NCBI RefSeq assembly: GCF_003591005.1
Contig: NZ_QYYD01000014.1
Coordinates: forward strand, 90,622 to 154,621
From: Rhodopseudomonas palustris
GTDB taxonomy: Bacteria > Pseudomonadota > Alphaproteobacteria > Rhizobiales > Xanthobacteraceae
Direction: 5' to 3'
Length of the DNA stretch: 64,000 bases
The position numbers were made by a program, and so were the translations under genes. This document shows positions 19,789-32,560 of the stretch, in pieces. Position 1 is the first letter of the stretch. Every line of letters starts with the position of its first letter. Below the pieces are notes generated by a model. The model was not told the DNA's origin. It made no database searches and was given only the letters and a program-made list of their open reading frames with translations.

Positions 19789-20514
19789 TCACACACCCTC
19801 CTGCTCGGCAGCCGGAGCCGCAGCTTCGTCGCCGCCATTCGCCAGCCGGAACTTGCCCGGCTTCGGCGCATCGGCCGGCAGCGCCTTCTTCACGGCGTCG
19901 CGCACCGAGATCCAGCCACCCTTGGTGCCGGGAACGGCACCCTCGACCAGGATCAGGCCGCGCTCGACGTCGGTCTGCACCACACGCAGGTTCAGCGTGG
20001 TGATGCGATCGACGCCCATGTGGCCAGGCATCTTCTTGTTCTTGAAGGTCTTGCCGGGATCCTGACGGCCGCCGGTCGAACCGATCGAACGGTGCGAGAC
20101 CGACACGCCGTGAGTGGCGCGCAGACCGCCGAAATTCCAGCGCTTCATGCCGCCGGCGAAGCCCTTGCCGGTCGAAGTGCCGGTGACGTCGACGAACTGG
20201 CCGACGACGAAATGGTCGGCCTGAATCTCGGCGCCGACCGGGATCAGCGCGTCCTCGGACACGCGGAATTCGGCGACCTTGCGCTTCGGTTCGACCTTGG
20301 CGACGGCGAACTGACCGCGCTCGGCCTTCGGCATGTACACGGTCTTGCGCGAGCCGGAGCCGAGCTGCAGCGCCACGTATCCGTTCTTCTCAGTGGTGCG
20401 GTGGGCCAGCACCTGGCAGTTGCCCAGCTTCAGCACGGTCACGGGGATATGTTCGCCGGCCTCTGTAAAGACCCGCGTCATCCCGACCTTCTGTGCGATC
20501 ACTCCGGAGCGCAT
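19789..20514 (-). CDS. rplC: 50S ribosomal protein L3 (with Ala-rich C-terminal tail)
   Basis: A 241-residue L3, an assembly initiator. It shows [20 protein letters not shown], the conserved [25 protein letters not shown] loop reaching the peptidyl-transferase centre, and [23 protein letters not shown]. It is about 30 residues longer than the E. coli protein because of an acidic/alanine-rich tail ([17 protein letters not shown]), a feature common in alphaproteobacteria. Confidence 0.97.
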   Translation of the reverse strand: MRSGVIAQKVGMTRVFTEAGEHIPVTVLKLGNCQVLAHRTTEKNGYVALQLGSGSRKTVYMPKAERGQFAVAKVEPKRKVAEFRVSEDALIPVGAEIQADHFVVGQFVDVTGTSTGKGFAGGMKRWNFGGLRATHGVSVSHRSIGSTGGRQDPGKTFKNKKMPGHMGVDRITTLNLRVVQTDVERGLILVEGAVPGTKGGWISVRDAVKKALPADAPKPGKFRLANGGDEAAAPAAEQEGV

Positions 20515-20563
20515 CGGCGTGCTTCCTGTTCTTTCTGTCCGCTAGTAACCGGACTGTCCAATC

Positions 20564-20872
20564 TCAGAGCTTGATTTCGACGTCGACGCCGGCGGCGAGG
20601 TCGAGCTTCATCAGCGCGTCCACGGTCTGCGGGGTCGGGTCGACGATGTCGAGCAGGCGCTTGTGGGTGCGCATCTCGAACTGCTCGCGGCTCTTCTTAT
20701 CGACGTGCGGCGAACGGTTGACGGTGAACTTCTCGATCCGGGTCGGCAGCGGGATCGGCCCGCGCACCTGCGCACCGGTTCGCTTCGCGGTGTTGACGAT
20801 CTCACGCGTCGACGTATCGAGAATCCGATGGTCGAACGCCTTGAGGCGAATGCGAATATTTTGGCCGTTCAT
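20564..20872 (-). CDS. rpsJ: 30S ribosomal protein S10 (NusE)
   Basis: A 102-residue S10, which also acts as NusE in transcription antitermination. It shows [37 protein letters not shown] and [17 protein letters not shown] six codons upstream is in frame, but the ATG at 20872 gives the standard start. First gene of the S10 block. It is separated from tuf copy 1 by 84 bases holding a family E palindrome, with no clear terminator, so str and S10 units may be co-transcribed. Confidence 0.97.
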
Positions 20873-20893
20873 TGCCGTATCTTTCTTCAATTA

Positions 20894-20956
20894 GCCAATG
20901 GTGAGTAGTGAGTGGCGAACGAGGCTTCGTCCGCCACTCTCTATTCGCTATTCGCC
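20894..20956. repeat. Family E palindrome, copy 2
   Basis: A palindromic stretch filling the tuf-rpsJ gap. GAGTGGCG (20930 region) pairs with CGCCACTC across an AACGAGGCTTCGTC loop, flanked by ATTCGCTATTCGCC-type reiterations related to the element at 7966-8034. It ends directly at the tuf stop codon. Confidence 0.6.
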
Positions 20957-22147
<1,191 letters not shown>

Positions 22148-22186
22148 CGCTCTTCTCCGTTCAGTCGCGGCTTACGCCGGCGACAA

Positions 22187-24259
<2,073 letters not shown>

Positions 24260-24289
24260 GACGTCTTCCTTGATTCCGTTGCTTCGCCG

Positions 24290-24775
<486 letters not shown>

Positions 24776-25147
24776 TTACTTGGGACGCTTCGCGCCGTAC
24801 TTCGAACGGCGCTGCTTACGGTTCTTGACGCCCTGGGTATCGAGGACGCCGCGGAGGATGTGGTAGCGCACGCCCGGCAAGTCCTTGACGCGGCCGCCGC
24901 GGATCATGACCACCGAGTGCTCCTGAAGGTTGTGGCCCTCACCCGGGATGTAGCCGATCACCTCGAAGCCGTTGGTCAGCCGAACCTTGGCGACCTTACG
25001 AAGCGCCGAGTTCGGCTTCTTCGGCGTCGTGGTGTAGACGCGGGTGCACACGCCGCGCTTCTGCGGCGACTGCTGGAGCGCCGGGACCTTCTTGCGCGAC
25101 TTCTGCACCGCGCGCGGATTTGCGATCAGCTGGTTGATCGTCGGCAT
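24776..25147 (-). CDS. rpsL: 30S ribosomal protein S12
   Basis: A 123-residue S12 at the decoding centre. It starts [20 protein letters not shown]. The streptomycin-relevant [13 protein letters not shown] loop and the [12 protein letters not shown] region carry the usual sensitive-type lysines. A longer frame upstream is rejected because the family start is the ATG at 25147. First gene of the str operon, preceded by a long leader. Confidence 0.97.
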   Translation of the reverse strand: MPTINQLIANPRAVQKSRKKVPALQQSPQKRGVCTRVYTTTPKKPNSALRKVAKVRLTNGFEVIGYIPGEGHNLQEHSVVMIRGGRVKDLPGVRYHILRGVLDTQGVKNRKQRRSKYGAKRPK

Positions 25148-25546
25148 CTTCGCCTTCACCCTTAGCTTCGCGCGAAACTTCGAGAGTTTCGCAAATTCGT
25201 TCGGGGCACCCGCCCCAGCGGCCGCCTCACCCGGCCGGACACGTCCGACCACGCAAAGCGAAATTGCGCCAGCCACCCATCGCTGAGCGGAAAGCGCATC
25301 CATGCAACAGAGGACCGCAGCAAAAACCGGACAGCATCTGCTGACCGGCTAGTACCGAGGTCATGCTTCCAAAACCGTCCTCAGGAGATGATTGCTCGAG
25401 AGAACGCTGAACGTCCTGGCATTGCCTGGCTTATAGAGACAGCGTCTGAGCGTCTTGGGTCGAGGTTGGTGCCCGAATTCCGCGAGGAAGTTTGGGTGGT
25501 CCGTTCCGACGTTGGCGAAGCTCACCGCCTGTCTTGAAGTGGCCGG
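25148..25546 (-). promoter_or_regulatory. Long untranslated leader of the rpsL operon
   Basis: About 390 bases lie between the predicted promoter at 25547-25575 and the rpsL ATG. The leader holds a hairpin (GCGAAACT 25172-25179 with AGTTTCGC 25185-25192) about 25 bases before the start codon. It also holds a second imperfect hairpin around 25328-25349 (CCGG.CAGCA / TGCTG.CCGG). Short open frames on both strands here lack conserved features and are not called as genes. Confidence 0.4.
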
Positions 25547-25575
25547 GTTTTATCGGTGCGGCACCTGCAAGTCAA
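25547..25575 (-). promoter_or_regulatory. Predicted sigma-70 promoter for the rpsL-rpsG-fusA-tuf operon
   Basis: On the minus strand a -35 TTGACT (25575-25570) and -10 TAAAAC (25552-25547) are separated by 17 bases, close to consensus. No other good promoter was seen between here and rpsL. The upstream remainder (25576-25996) shows no convincing gene on either strand. Confidence 0.55.
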
Positions 25576-25996
25576 GGCCAAACCCTGCGTCAGATGACGA
25601 TATGACGTCATGCGCTGCACCCTGCCCGCTTGGCGGCAGACCCACGTGGACAGGGACTTCTTGCATCTCCCAGTGTGCGATGCAAACGCGCCTGCGAGTA
25701 GACCAGTTGCGACTGTTCCGGCCAATTCCGCGTGCCGCGCCGGGGAATCGGCAAAATCGCTGCCATCCTGACTGGGGCGGCAGCGTAAGAAGAGAATCGT
25801 GGCACGAGTTGGTGAACGATTCGTAACGGCAGCCCTCCACGATTCGCGGCTCTGCAATTAGAGGTAGTAGGTTGATTTGACTGCTCGCTCGTGGAGTACG
25901 TTTGCGCCCTCGGCAGATGCCCGATTGCGCGGTGCCTGATCGGCATGCTTACTGTTCCCGCAAGGCTCACGGCTCATTTCGGGGACCAGCCGATCA

Positions 25997-26899
25997 ATGC
26001 AGCGGACCTCGACCACAAGGGCACGACGACCGCGCCGTGTCCACGCAGGCTGCCTGGTTTTGGCGATGCTGGCACTGGCGCCAGCTGACGCGCGTGCTGC
26101 GGACGAGGACGAGGACACCAAGCCGTCACCGCCGCAGGTGTATCTCGATCTGCGGACATCCTATTCGCGCGTGCCTGCCGGCGCCTTGTCGATCGGCTTC
26201 AGCACGCCATCGAGCATGCTGGCCCGCCTGTCCGAATTGACGCTGCGGCCGACGCCGTCCCTGCCGGCCAGCCAGGGAGTGGCGTGGGACGTGCCGCTGA
26301 CCGTCGACGTCAACGATCAGGTGTCGCTGTATGGCGGCTTCAGCGCCACGACGTCGCAGGCCGGCGATTCGGCCTGGACCCCGGTCGCGATCACCAGTTG
26401 GAATGTCGGGGTACAGGCCGAGATCTATCAGCAGAACGGCGGCCCCATCCCCACCCTGACGCTGCAGACCACGCTGACCCGGGCGCTACCGTCCGGGCCG
26501 CTCGCCACCACCTCGCTTAACAATGTGCTCGAGGCCAGCTACGCGCTGAATGCGGACGAAACCCGCGGCCTACTCGCCGGCATGCAATCGACCCTGACGG
26601 CGATCGACGCCGACCGCGCCGAGATCCGGCCGAACTGGGTCGGCTATGTCGGCGGCTTCTATCAATGGGACAATAACTGGAAGGTAACCGGCCGCGTCGG
26701 CGTCCAGTCGTTCGGCGGTGCCCAGTTGCTCAATCTGGCGCCGCTGGCGGCCTTCACCGAGCCGATCGTTCGGTTCGACCTCGACAAGATGGACGACAAC
26801 GACAACCGCCTGTTCGGCCTCACCGCCCAGATCGCCTGGACGCCGAAACCGGCGTATCAGCTGACGCTGCGAACGCCGCTGTTTCTGACGAAGAACTGA
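25997..26899 (+). CDS. Exported protein of unknown function, probable outer-membrane beta-barrel
   Basis: A 300-residue protein with a signal peptide: a basic N-terminus rich in Arg, a hydrophobic stretch CLVLAMLALAPADA, then A-R-A. An acidic segment (DEDEDTKPS) follows, then alternating hydrophobic/polar strands rich in aromatics, Gly and Thr, ending in a strand with hydrophobic residues and F-L-T-K-N. Phrases like VSLYGGFSATTS, WNVGVQAEIYQ and WKVTGRVGVQSFGG resemble beta-barrel strands. No recognised family. It is a lone plus-strand gene between the str operon and the ABC exporter. Barrel topology is inference from strand pattern. Confidence 0.7.
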   Translation: MQRTSTTRARRPRRVHAGCLVLAMLALAPADARAADEDEDTKPSPPQVYLDLRTSYSRVPAGALSIGFSTPSSMLARLSELTLRPTPSLPASQGVAWDVPLTVDVNDQVSLYGGFSATTSQAGDSAWTPVAITSWNVGVQAEIYQQNGGPIPTLTLQTTLTRALPSGPLATTSLNNVLEASYALNADETRGLLAGMQSTLTAIDADRAEIRPNWVGYVGGFYQWDNNWKVTGRVGVQSFGGAQLLNLAPLAAFTEPIVRFDLDKMDDNDNRLFGLTAQIAWTPKPAYQLTLRTPLFLTKN

Positions 26900-26986
26900 A
26901 CGGTGCTTGGACATTCGCGCAGAGCGGTCTTTGCAGGTGACCTGCTTGGCGAAGTCGTCGGCTCCCGAAACACGACGTCAACCCCG

Positions 26987-27071
26987 CCGTCATTGCGAGC
27001 GAAGCGAAGCAATCCAGAAGCGCCGTGCTCGAAGCTGGATTGCTTCGTCGCTTCGCTCCTCGCAATGACGG
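26987..27071. repeat. Family B palindromic repeat, copy 2
   Basis: The same 85-base element as at 5664-5748, with arms CCGTCATTGCGAGCGAAGCG and its complement ending CGCAATGACGG. It lies between the converging exported-protein gene and the ABC exporter gene and could act as a shared terminator-like hairpin. Confidence 0.8.
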
Positions 27072-27093
27072 GGAGAGGCCGAGCCGGACCCTC

Positions 27094-29193
27094 TCACTCC
27101 TCGTCGTCATCCTCATCCTCATCATCGTCGTCGTCATCATCCGCGGCGCGGCCGTGGTTGCTCTGGTCGTCCCAGAGCTTGCGATAGACGCCGTTCAGGG
27201 CGAGCAGCTCCTTGTGCGAGCCGCGCTCGATCGCGCGGCCGCCGGAGATGACGATGATCTCGTCCATTTCGACCACCGAGGTCAGCCGGTGGGTCGAGAA
27301 GATCATGGTGCGGCCGCGGGCGAGCTTGAGCAGCGTCTTGTTGATCGCGGCCTCGGTGGTCTGGTCGAGCGCCGAGGTGGCCTCGTCGAGCAACAGCACC
27401 GAGGGATCGCGGACGATGGCGCGGGCGATCGCCAGGCGCTGGCGCTGGCCGCCCGACAGCGTGTCGCCGCGCTCGCCGACCTGGGTGTCGTATTTGTCCG
27501 GCAGGCTCATGATGTAGCGGTGGATCTCGGCCTTCTTGGCGGCCTCGATCACCTCCTCGTCGGTCGCGCCTTCCTTGCCGAGCCGGATGTTCTCGCGGAT
27601 CGACATGTTGAACAGCATGTTCTCCTGGAACACCACCGCCATGCTCTGCCGCAGCGAATCCAGCGTCACCTTGCGGACGTCGACGCCGTCGATGCTGATG
27701 CGGCCCTCGTCGGGCTGATACAACCGCAGGATCATGTTGAGCAGCGTGCTCTTGCCCGAACCGCTGGGGCCGACAATGGCGATGCTCTTGCCGGCCTTGA
27801 GCTTGAGGCTGAGATTGTCGATCACCGGTCGCTCGGCGCCCTCATAGCTGAAGGTCACCCGCTCGAATGCGATGTTGTCGGTGATGCGCGGCAACTCGGC
27901 GGCGCCGGGCTTGTCGGCGATCGGGGTCGGCTCGTCGAGCAGCTCCTCCATGTGGCGCACCGCGGCCGCGGCCTGGATCGCCACCGGGATGAACTGCATC
28001 AGATGCGCGATGTTGTACGACACCTCCCAGAATGCACTCTCGAAGGTCACGAAGGTGCCGACCGTGATCTGGCCCTTGGTGGCCAGATACGCGCCGATCG
28101 CCAGCACCACGATGTGCAGCAGCAGCACCGCGACGGTGACCGAGCGCTCGACCATCGAGCGCAGGAACACTGCCTCGGCGATCTTGTCGCGCGTCGCGTT
28201 GTTGCGCAGCGAGAAGAAGCCGAACATCTTGCGCTGCAGGCTGAACGCCTTGACCACCGCCTGGGCGCCGACATTCTCCTGCACCATGCCGAGCAGCCCG
28301 GCCTCCTGGACCTTCTGCTCGTAATTGGCCTGCACGGCCTTCGGCGTCAGGATGCGCGGGCCGATCAATGTGATCGGGAAGATCAGCAGCGCCACCACGG
28401 CGAGCTGCCAGTTCAGGAACAGCATCAGGATGATGCCGGCGATCAGTTCGAGGAACGGCAGCATCGCCGTGTTGGCGAAGATCTCGACCACGTTCTCGAA
28501 CGCCGCCATGTCGATCGAAAACCGCGACAGCGTCTCGCCGCGCTTGGTACGGGCGAAATAGCCGGCCGGCAGTTTCTGGACGTGGTCGAACAGCCGGGTG
28601 CGGACGTCGGTGATTACCGAGGCGGCGAGCCGCGCGTCCCAGCGCTCGTACCACACCGCGACGATCGAGGTGATGATGCCGGCGACGGCGAGGATCGACA
28701 GGATCTTGTAGAGTTCCTGGAAGTCCTCCTCGCCGAGCGCGTCGTCGATCAGGAATTTCAGGCTGAGCGGCATGATGACGTTGAACAGCGTCTCGACCAG
28801 CACGCCGAACACGACGATCGCCACCATCTTGCGATAGTTCGGCAGGATCGGCCGGACATGCCGCGCAATCGTCGCCAGCGCGCCTGCGGCCTCGCGCGCG
28901 GTGAAGACGACGAGCTCCTCGTCCTCATCATCGTCGTCGTCGTCATCCTCGTCGTCGTCCGCCGCCTTCTCCTTGGCCTTCGCCTTGTCCTTCGGGGACG
29001 GCGTCTTGTCCTGGACGAGCTGCTTGACCGGCGGCTTGGTGCTCGGCACCGGCGACGCGACGGCGCCGACCGGGATGGCGAACTTCTCGTCGAGCGGCGA
29101 TGCGGGCGTGCTCGCGCCAGGCTCGCCTGACGGCGAAGCGCCGGATTGATCACTGCCGTCGGCGGGAGGATTGGCTGGTGGCTTGCGCGTCAT
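27094..29193 (-). CDS. ABC exporter, fused membrane and ATPase domains, with acidic tails
   Basis: A 699-residue type-IV ABC half-transporter that should work as a homodimer. Six membrane segments lie at roughly 100-370 (e.g. MVAIVVFGVLVETLFNVIM). The ATPase domain (about 430-670) has Walker A GPSGSGKST, signature DTLSGGQRQR, Walker B SVLLLDEATSALD and the H-loop STHRL. Unusually, an acidic run D-D-D-E-D(7)-E-D-E-E precedes the first membrane segment, and the C-terminus is another Asp/Glu run. The N-terminal 80 residues are Pro/Ser/Ala-rich. A TTG 30 codons upstream is in frame, but the ATG at 29193 is preferred. Substrate unknown; MsbA/lipid or glucan-type exporters are the nearest look-alikes. 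Confidence 0.88.
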   Translation of the reverse strand: MTRKPPANPPADGSDQSGASPSGEPGASTPASPLDEKFAIPVGAVASPVPSTKPPVKQLVQDKTPSPKDKAKAKEKAADDDEDDDDDDDEDEELVVFTAREAAGALATIARHVRPILPNYRKMVAIVVFGVLVETLFNVIMPLSLKFLIDDALGEEDFQELYKILSILAVAGIITSIVAVWYERWDARLAASVITDVRTRLFDHVQKLPAGYFARTKRGETLSRFSIDMAAFENVVEIFANTAMLPFLELIAGIILMLFLNWQLAVVALLIFPITLIGPRILTPKAVQANYEQKVQEAGLLGMVQENVGAQAVVKAFSLQRKMFGFFSLRNNATRDKIAEAVFLRSMVERSVTVAVLLLHIVVLAIGAYLATKGQITVGTFVTFESAFWEVSYNIAHLMQFIPVAIQAAAAVRHMEELLDEPTPIADKPGAAELPRITDNIAFERVTFSYEGAERPVIDNLSLKLKAGKSIAIVGPSGSGKSTLLNMILRLYQPDEGRISIDGVDVRKVTLDSLRQSMAVVFQENMLFNMSIRENIRLGKEGATDEEVIEAAKKAEIHRYIMSLPDKYDTQVGERGDTLSGGQRQRLAIARAIVRDPSVLLLDEATSALDQTTEAAINKTLLKLARGRTMIFSTHRLTSVVEMDEIIVISGGRAIERGSHKELLALNGVYRKLWDDQSNHGRAADDDDDDDEDEDDDEE

Positions 29194-29324
29194 GAAGCGG
29201 AACCGTGGGTGGACCGGCTGGAGACGAAATGGCTGGAAGCGAAATGATCGACGCCGTGACTCGTTCGAGCCACGGCGTCGCAATCCTTAGGCGATATCAG
29301 CAGGTCCGGCCAAGCCGTTCGTTC

Positions 29325-31379
29325 TCAATCTTCGTCGTCGACCTTGTCGAAGAACGAATAGCGGAGGCTGTCCGCGTCGCCGTACCACTGCCCCGGGCCC
29401 TTGCCGGCTTTCAGCGTGGCTTCCCAGAGCTGGTCGCTGCAGTCCTTGCGGTGCATCGACAGGTCGAAGCCGTTGTTGAAGAACAGTTCCGACCACTCCC
29501 ACCAGGTGCCGAGCTTCTTGACCGCGCGCAGCAGATCGTAGCGATCGACCACCCTGGGATCCATGTCGCTGGTGACCGAGCCGAACACCAGGCCGATGCG
29601 GGTGACGCGGCCGAGCTCGCGGATCGCCTTGACCACGCGCGCCTCCGGCACGTGGCACAGGCTGGTTTCGAACACGAAGTCGAACGAATTGTCCTCGAAC
29701 GGCAATTCGGCGATCGAGCCGAACTGGTTGTAGGGCTTCAGCGCCTCCGGTGTCCTGGCGAGGATGCCGCGATTGTTCTCGACGCCCCACGCATCGATGC
29801 CGCGCTCGCGCAGCGCGCCGACCAGCTCGCCGCTGGCCGAGCCGGCGACCAGCAGCTTGGCGCCCTGCGGCACATCCCAGACCGTCCGGATCATCTGCAG
29901 CAGGTAGTCCGGATCGGTGAACCGGTTCCAGACTTCGCTGTACGGGCCCTGGTTGCGATAATTGTCGAAATACGACGCGTCGATCTTGTCAGACACCGCC
30001 TTCTCGGCCAGCGCCCGGGCGCGGCGCAGCTTCATGGTCTCGGTGACGATGATGTCGGTCGCTGCGTCCGAGGAATCGAGCAGACCATTCAGGGTCGAGT
30101 CAAACAGATAGTCGCCGACCACGACGAAGCCCGGATGGTTCTTCGGCTCCGGCCGGTGATTGGTCATCACATCGCGCACCGGCAGGCCACCGGGGATGCA
30201 GTTGACCGACGACAGCCAGCGATGGGTCTTGCCTTCGAGGAAATGATCGCGCGCGTCGCCGAGCGCCGCGGGCAGCGATTTCAACGCGAGGTCGATCAAT
30301 TCCTTGTCGGTCAGGTTCGAGAACGCCAGCGCGTCCGAGCCGGCGACCAGGAAGTTCAGCACGCCGTATTTGCCGACGTCGTGGCGGGCGCCCTCGTTGT
30401 AGACGCAGCAGCCGCCGAACGCTTCCGACATGAACCAGGCGCCGGGAATCTTGTCGCCCCAGAACGGCTTGTCGAACAGCAGCGAGATCCGCAGGTAGTG
30501 CGCCGGACGGTCGAAGTAAGCGACGTGCTTGACCATCGCCTTGCGCAGCTGCTCGTTGCCCCAGGACAGCGTCGCCAGCCAGTTGTGCGGCAGGCACATC
30601 AGCACGAGGTCGAAGTCGCGCGTCTCCGGCCCCTTGCCGTTCATCATGTTGAGCTCGTAGCGCCCGGTCTCGGTCTTGCCGACCTTGAGGACGCGGTGGT
30701 TGAGCTGGATCTCGGCGTCGACCTCGGAGCGTAGCCCTTCGATCAGCTGCTCGTTGCCGTTCTGGATCGAATACAGCCCGATATAGCCGTCGATATCCAT
30801 CACGAAGTTCTTCAGCGCGTTGAGGCCGTTGGTGTTGTGGCTCTCGGTGGCGATGTCGGACCGCGCCATCACCTTGAAGAACTTCTTGGCGACCGGATCC
30901 TCGACTTCCTTGTCGAGCAGTTGCTCGCAATTCATCCAGGCCCAGGGATGCTCGTTGTCGTGGGCGCCGACCCCTTCATAGTACTGCACCGGCGACATCT
31001 GCTCGGTCAGCGTCTTGCGGAAGGCGAGGATCGCGTCGGCGGTCTTGTCGCCGTATTTCCTGCGCATGCCCGGCACGTCGTTGAGCAGTTCGCCGTCGAG
31101 TTGCACCTGCTCGGCATCCATCGGGATGGTCTGCAGACCGAAATGCTGCACCAGCTCGCGAAGCGGGTCCGGCCCGGTCATCGAGTAGTCGTAGAGCTCG
31201 GCCACGCCGGCCTCGTACAGCGCCGGCGCCGTGTCGAAGGTCCGCGACACGATCTTGCCGCCAAGGCGATCGGACGCTTCGAAAATGGTAATCCGGCACA
31301 TTGGGCCGAGCTTCTTCTTCAGGTACCAGGCGCTCATCAGGCCGCCCGGGCCGCCACCAACGATTGCAAGGTCAAACAT
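29325..31379 (-). CDS. Amine-oxidase-like flavoprotein fused to a SAM-dependent methyltransferase
   Basis: A 684-residue two-domain protein. Residues 1-450 are an FAD-dependent amine-oxidase/desaturase-type fold: dinucleotide motif VGGGPGGLMSAWYL at 8-21, EASDRLGGK near 34, and a C-terminal FAD-contact stretch FVVVGDYLFDSTLNGLLDSSDAA. From about 500 the sequence changes to a class-I methyltransferase: a glycine-poor motif I LLVAGSASGELVGAL, acidic VENN, then LPFEDNSFDFVFETSLCHVP and VVKAIRELGRVTR, typical of Methyltransf_11. No signal peptide. It lies between the ABC exporter and the acyltransferase-like gene, all same strand. It suggests oxidation plus methylation of one small molecule; substrate unknown. 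Confidence 0.8.
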   Translation of the reverse strand: MFDLAIVGGGPGGLMSAWYLKKKLGPMCRITIFEASDRLGGKIVSRTFDTAPALYEAGVAELYDYSMTGPDPLRELVQHFGLQTIPMDAEQVQLDGELLNDVPGMRRKYGDKTADAILAFRKTLTEQMSPVQYYEGVGAHDNEHPWAWMNCEQLLDKEVEDPVAKKFFKVMARSDIATESHNTNGLNALKNFVMDIDGYIGLYSIQNGNEQLIEGLRSEVDAEIQLNHRVLKVGKTETGRYELNMMNGKGPETRDFDLVLMCLPHNWLATLSWGNEQLRKAMVKHVAYFDRPAHYLRISLLFDKPFWGDKIPGAWFMSEAFGGCCVYNEGARHDVGKYGVLNFLVAGSDALAFSNLTDKELIDLALKSLPAALGDARDHFLEGKTHRWLSSVNCIPGGLPVRDVMTNHRPEPKNHPGFVVVGDYLFDSTLNGLLDSSDAATDIIVTETMKLRRARALAEKAVSDKIDASYFDNYRNQGPYSEVWNRFTDPDYLLQMIRTVWDVPQGAKLLVAGSASGELVGALRERGIDAWGVENNRGILARTPEALKPYNQFGSIAELPFEDNSFDFVFETSLCHVPEARVVKAIRELGRVTRIGLVFGSVTSDMDPRVVDRYDLLRAVKKLGTWWEWSELFFNNGFDLSMHRKDCSDQLWEATLKAGKGPGQWYGDADSLRYSFFDKVDDED

Positions 31380-31696
31380 CTGGTTCTTTCAACGCAAGGC
31401 GCAGGCCGTTCGCCGCACCACCAAACCCGATCCGTTCCGCCGGCGCTCGGGTGGATTCGATTCTCTGCGAAAATCAGCTTGAGATCAATGATTTAAGACT
31501 GATTTTGACGTCGAACCGGCGCCCCTGCCGAAGGATCGCGTCGTTCATGAACAGCAAGGCGCCTTTCACCTGAAGGAAACATGAACGGAGCGTGAGAGCG
31601 GCCGCAAAATGCGCGCACGCCCTACCAAACGCTCAGGACGCAACGGCTGCTGCGTCCAGCGTCGGGCATAAGCTGCCGCTCGGGAGGCCTTGCGGC
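31380..31696. other. Non-coding gap upstream of the flavoprotein/methyltransferase gene
   Basis: 317 bases without a convincing gene. On the minus strand TTGATC, 17 bases, GAGAAT is a weak promoter-like pair near 31453-31481. Nothing else stands out; short frames across it look random. Confidence 0.4.
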
Positions 31697-32362
31697 TCAA
31701 CGGCCGAGAAAATCGTCGGCAACGCTGAGAAGCGGGGAATCCGACCTGCGCAAGGCGTTCAGATCGATCTGGGCGTACTTCAATACCTGTACGGTTCCAC
31801 CCTCCGGATCGACAAACGACCGCCCGGTCCGCGTCCAGCCCCGGCTTGAAAACATCGGCACCATCGGTTCCTCTGCGGCCAGTAAACTCTGCTTCGCCCC
31901 GGCAAGATGGGCGCTGCGATAGACTTGGAGAAGCAGCGGCACCATCAAGGCGGGACCACGCGGTGCGGGGCGGACAGCAACAGCAGAAACGACCATCGCG
32001 GATTCCAGATCTTCCGGCTGAGCGGCTTCGATCAGGAGACCGAGGCGCCGGTCGTTGATTGCGTCGGACGCGCGGGTCAGACGGACGGTCGCGACGGCCT
32101 CGGCCCGGTCCTCGGCAACGAAGACGAGGCTGCACAGATCGATCGGTTCGATGGCCTCTGCGCGACAAAATCCGTTGATATCCGTCAAGTCGCGGCGAAG
32201 CTGCGCGGCCCTCGCCAGATCTGCCCGGGATCGGACGATGTGAATTGCAGCTTCCGTAGGGATCGTCGCTGCAGCCGGCCATCCTGCAAAAACAAGGTCG
32301 GCGTCCGGGGTTTGATGATGGTCGCCAGACGCGACGTTGATGAGCAACTCGGAGGCTCGCAT
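31697..32362 (-). CDS. FeeM-like / GNAT-fold acyltransferase-like protein
   Basis: A 221-residue protein resembling N-acyl amino acid synthases and autoinducer-synthase-type GNAT enzymes. After a 40-residue lead come IHIVRSRADLARAAQLRRDL, a central strand LVFVAEDRAEAVATVRLTRASD (the VGTxR-like strand of that fold) and VSAVAVRPAPRGPALMVPLLLQVYRSAHLAGAK, matching the acyl-donor-binding strand and helix. FSSRGWTRTGR parallels the YxxxGF element. These enzymes join a fatty acyl chain from acyl-ACP to an amine or amino acid. Assignment is by fold pattern only. It lies downstream of a LuxR-type regulator, with a perfect dyad between them. Confidence 0.55.
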   Translation of the reverse strand: MRASELLINVASGDHHQTPDADLVFAGWPAAATIPTEAAIHIVRSRADLARAAQLRRDLTDINGFCRAEAIEPIDLCSLVFVAEDRAEAVATVRLTRASDAINDRRLGLLIEAAQPEDLESAMVVSAVAVRPAPRGPALMVPLLLQVYRSAHLAGAKQSLLAAEEPMVPMFSSRGWTRTGRSFVDPEGGTVQVLKYAQIDLNALRRSDSPLLSVADDFLGR

Positions 32363-32413
32363 CCGAATACACCGCCCTGCCTTTTCGACTAATGTGCAGG
32401 GACTGCCGCGTCG

Positions 32414-32439
32414 TCACATCACCCAAATGGGTGATGTGA
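32414..32439. promoter_or_regulatory. Perfect 11-bp dyad, candidate operator for the LuxR-type regulator
   Basis: TCACATCACCC (32414-32424) and GGGTGATGTGA (32429-32439) are exact inverted copies around a four-base AAAT spacer. The site is 52 bases upstream of the acyltransferase-like ATG and downstream of the LuxR-type gene. No T-run follows on either strand, so it fits a protein-binding site better than a terminator. Confidence 0.6.
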
Positions 32440-32560
32440 TCGGCCTTCGCTGCAACGTCGCGGCGCAGCGTCAAACAGCGCGCTGCGCCTGCTCGCCAGA
32501 AAAGCCGTGCCTTGTTTGTTTCAGGGCGCCGATCGCCGCGACAGACCAATCAGGCGCGAC

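Noticed and set aside
25455..25970. Several overlapping short frames upstream of rpsL
   Set aside because: They overlap on both strands, show no conserved motif, signal peptide or Shine-Dalgarno sequence, and fall in the likely rpsL promoter region.
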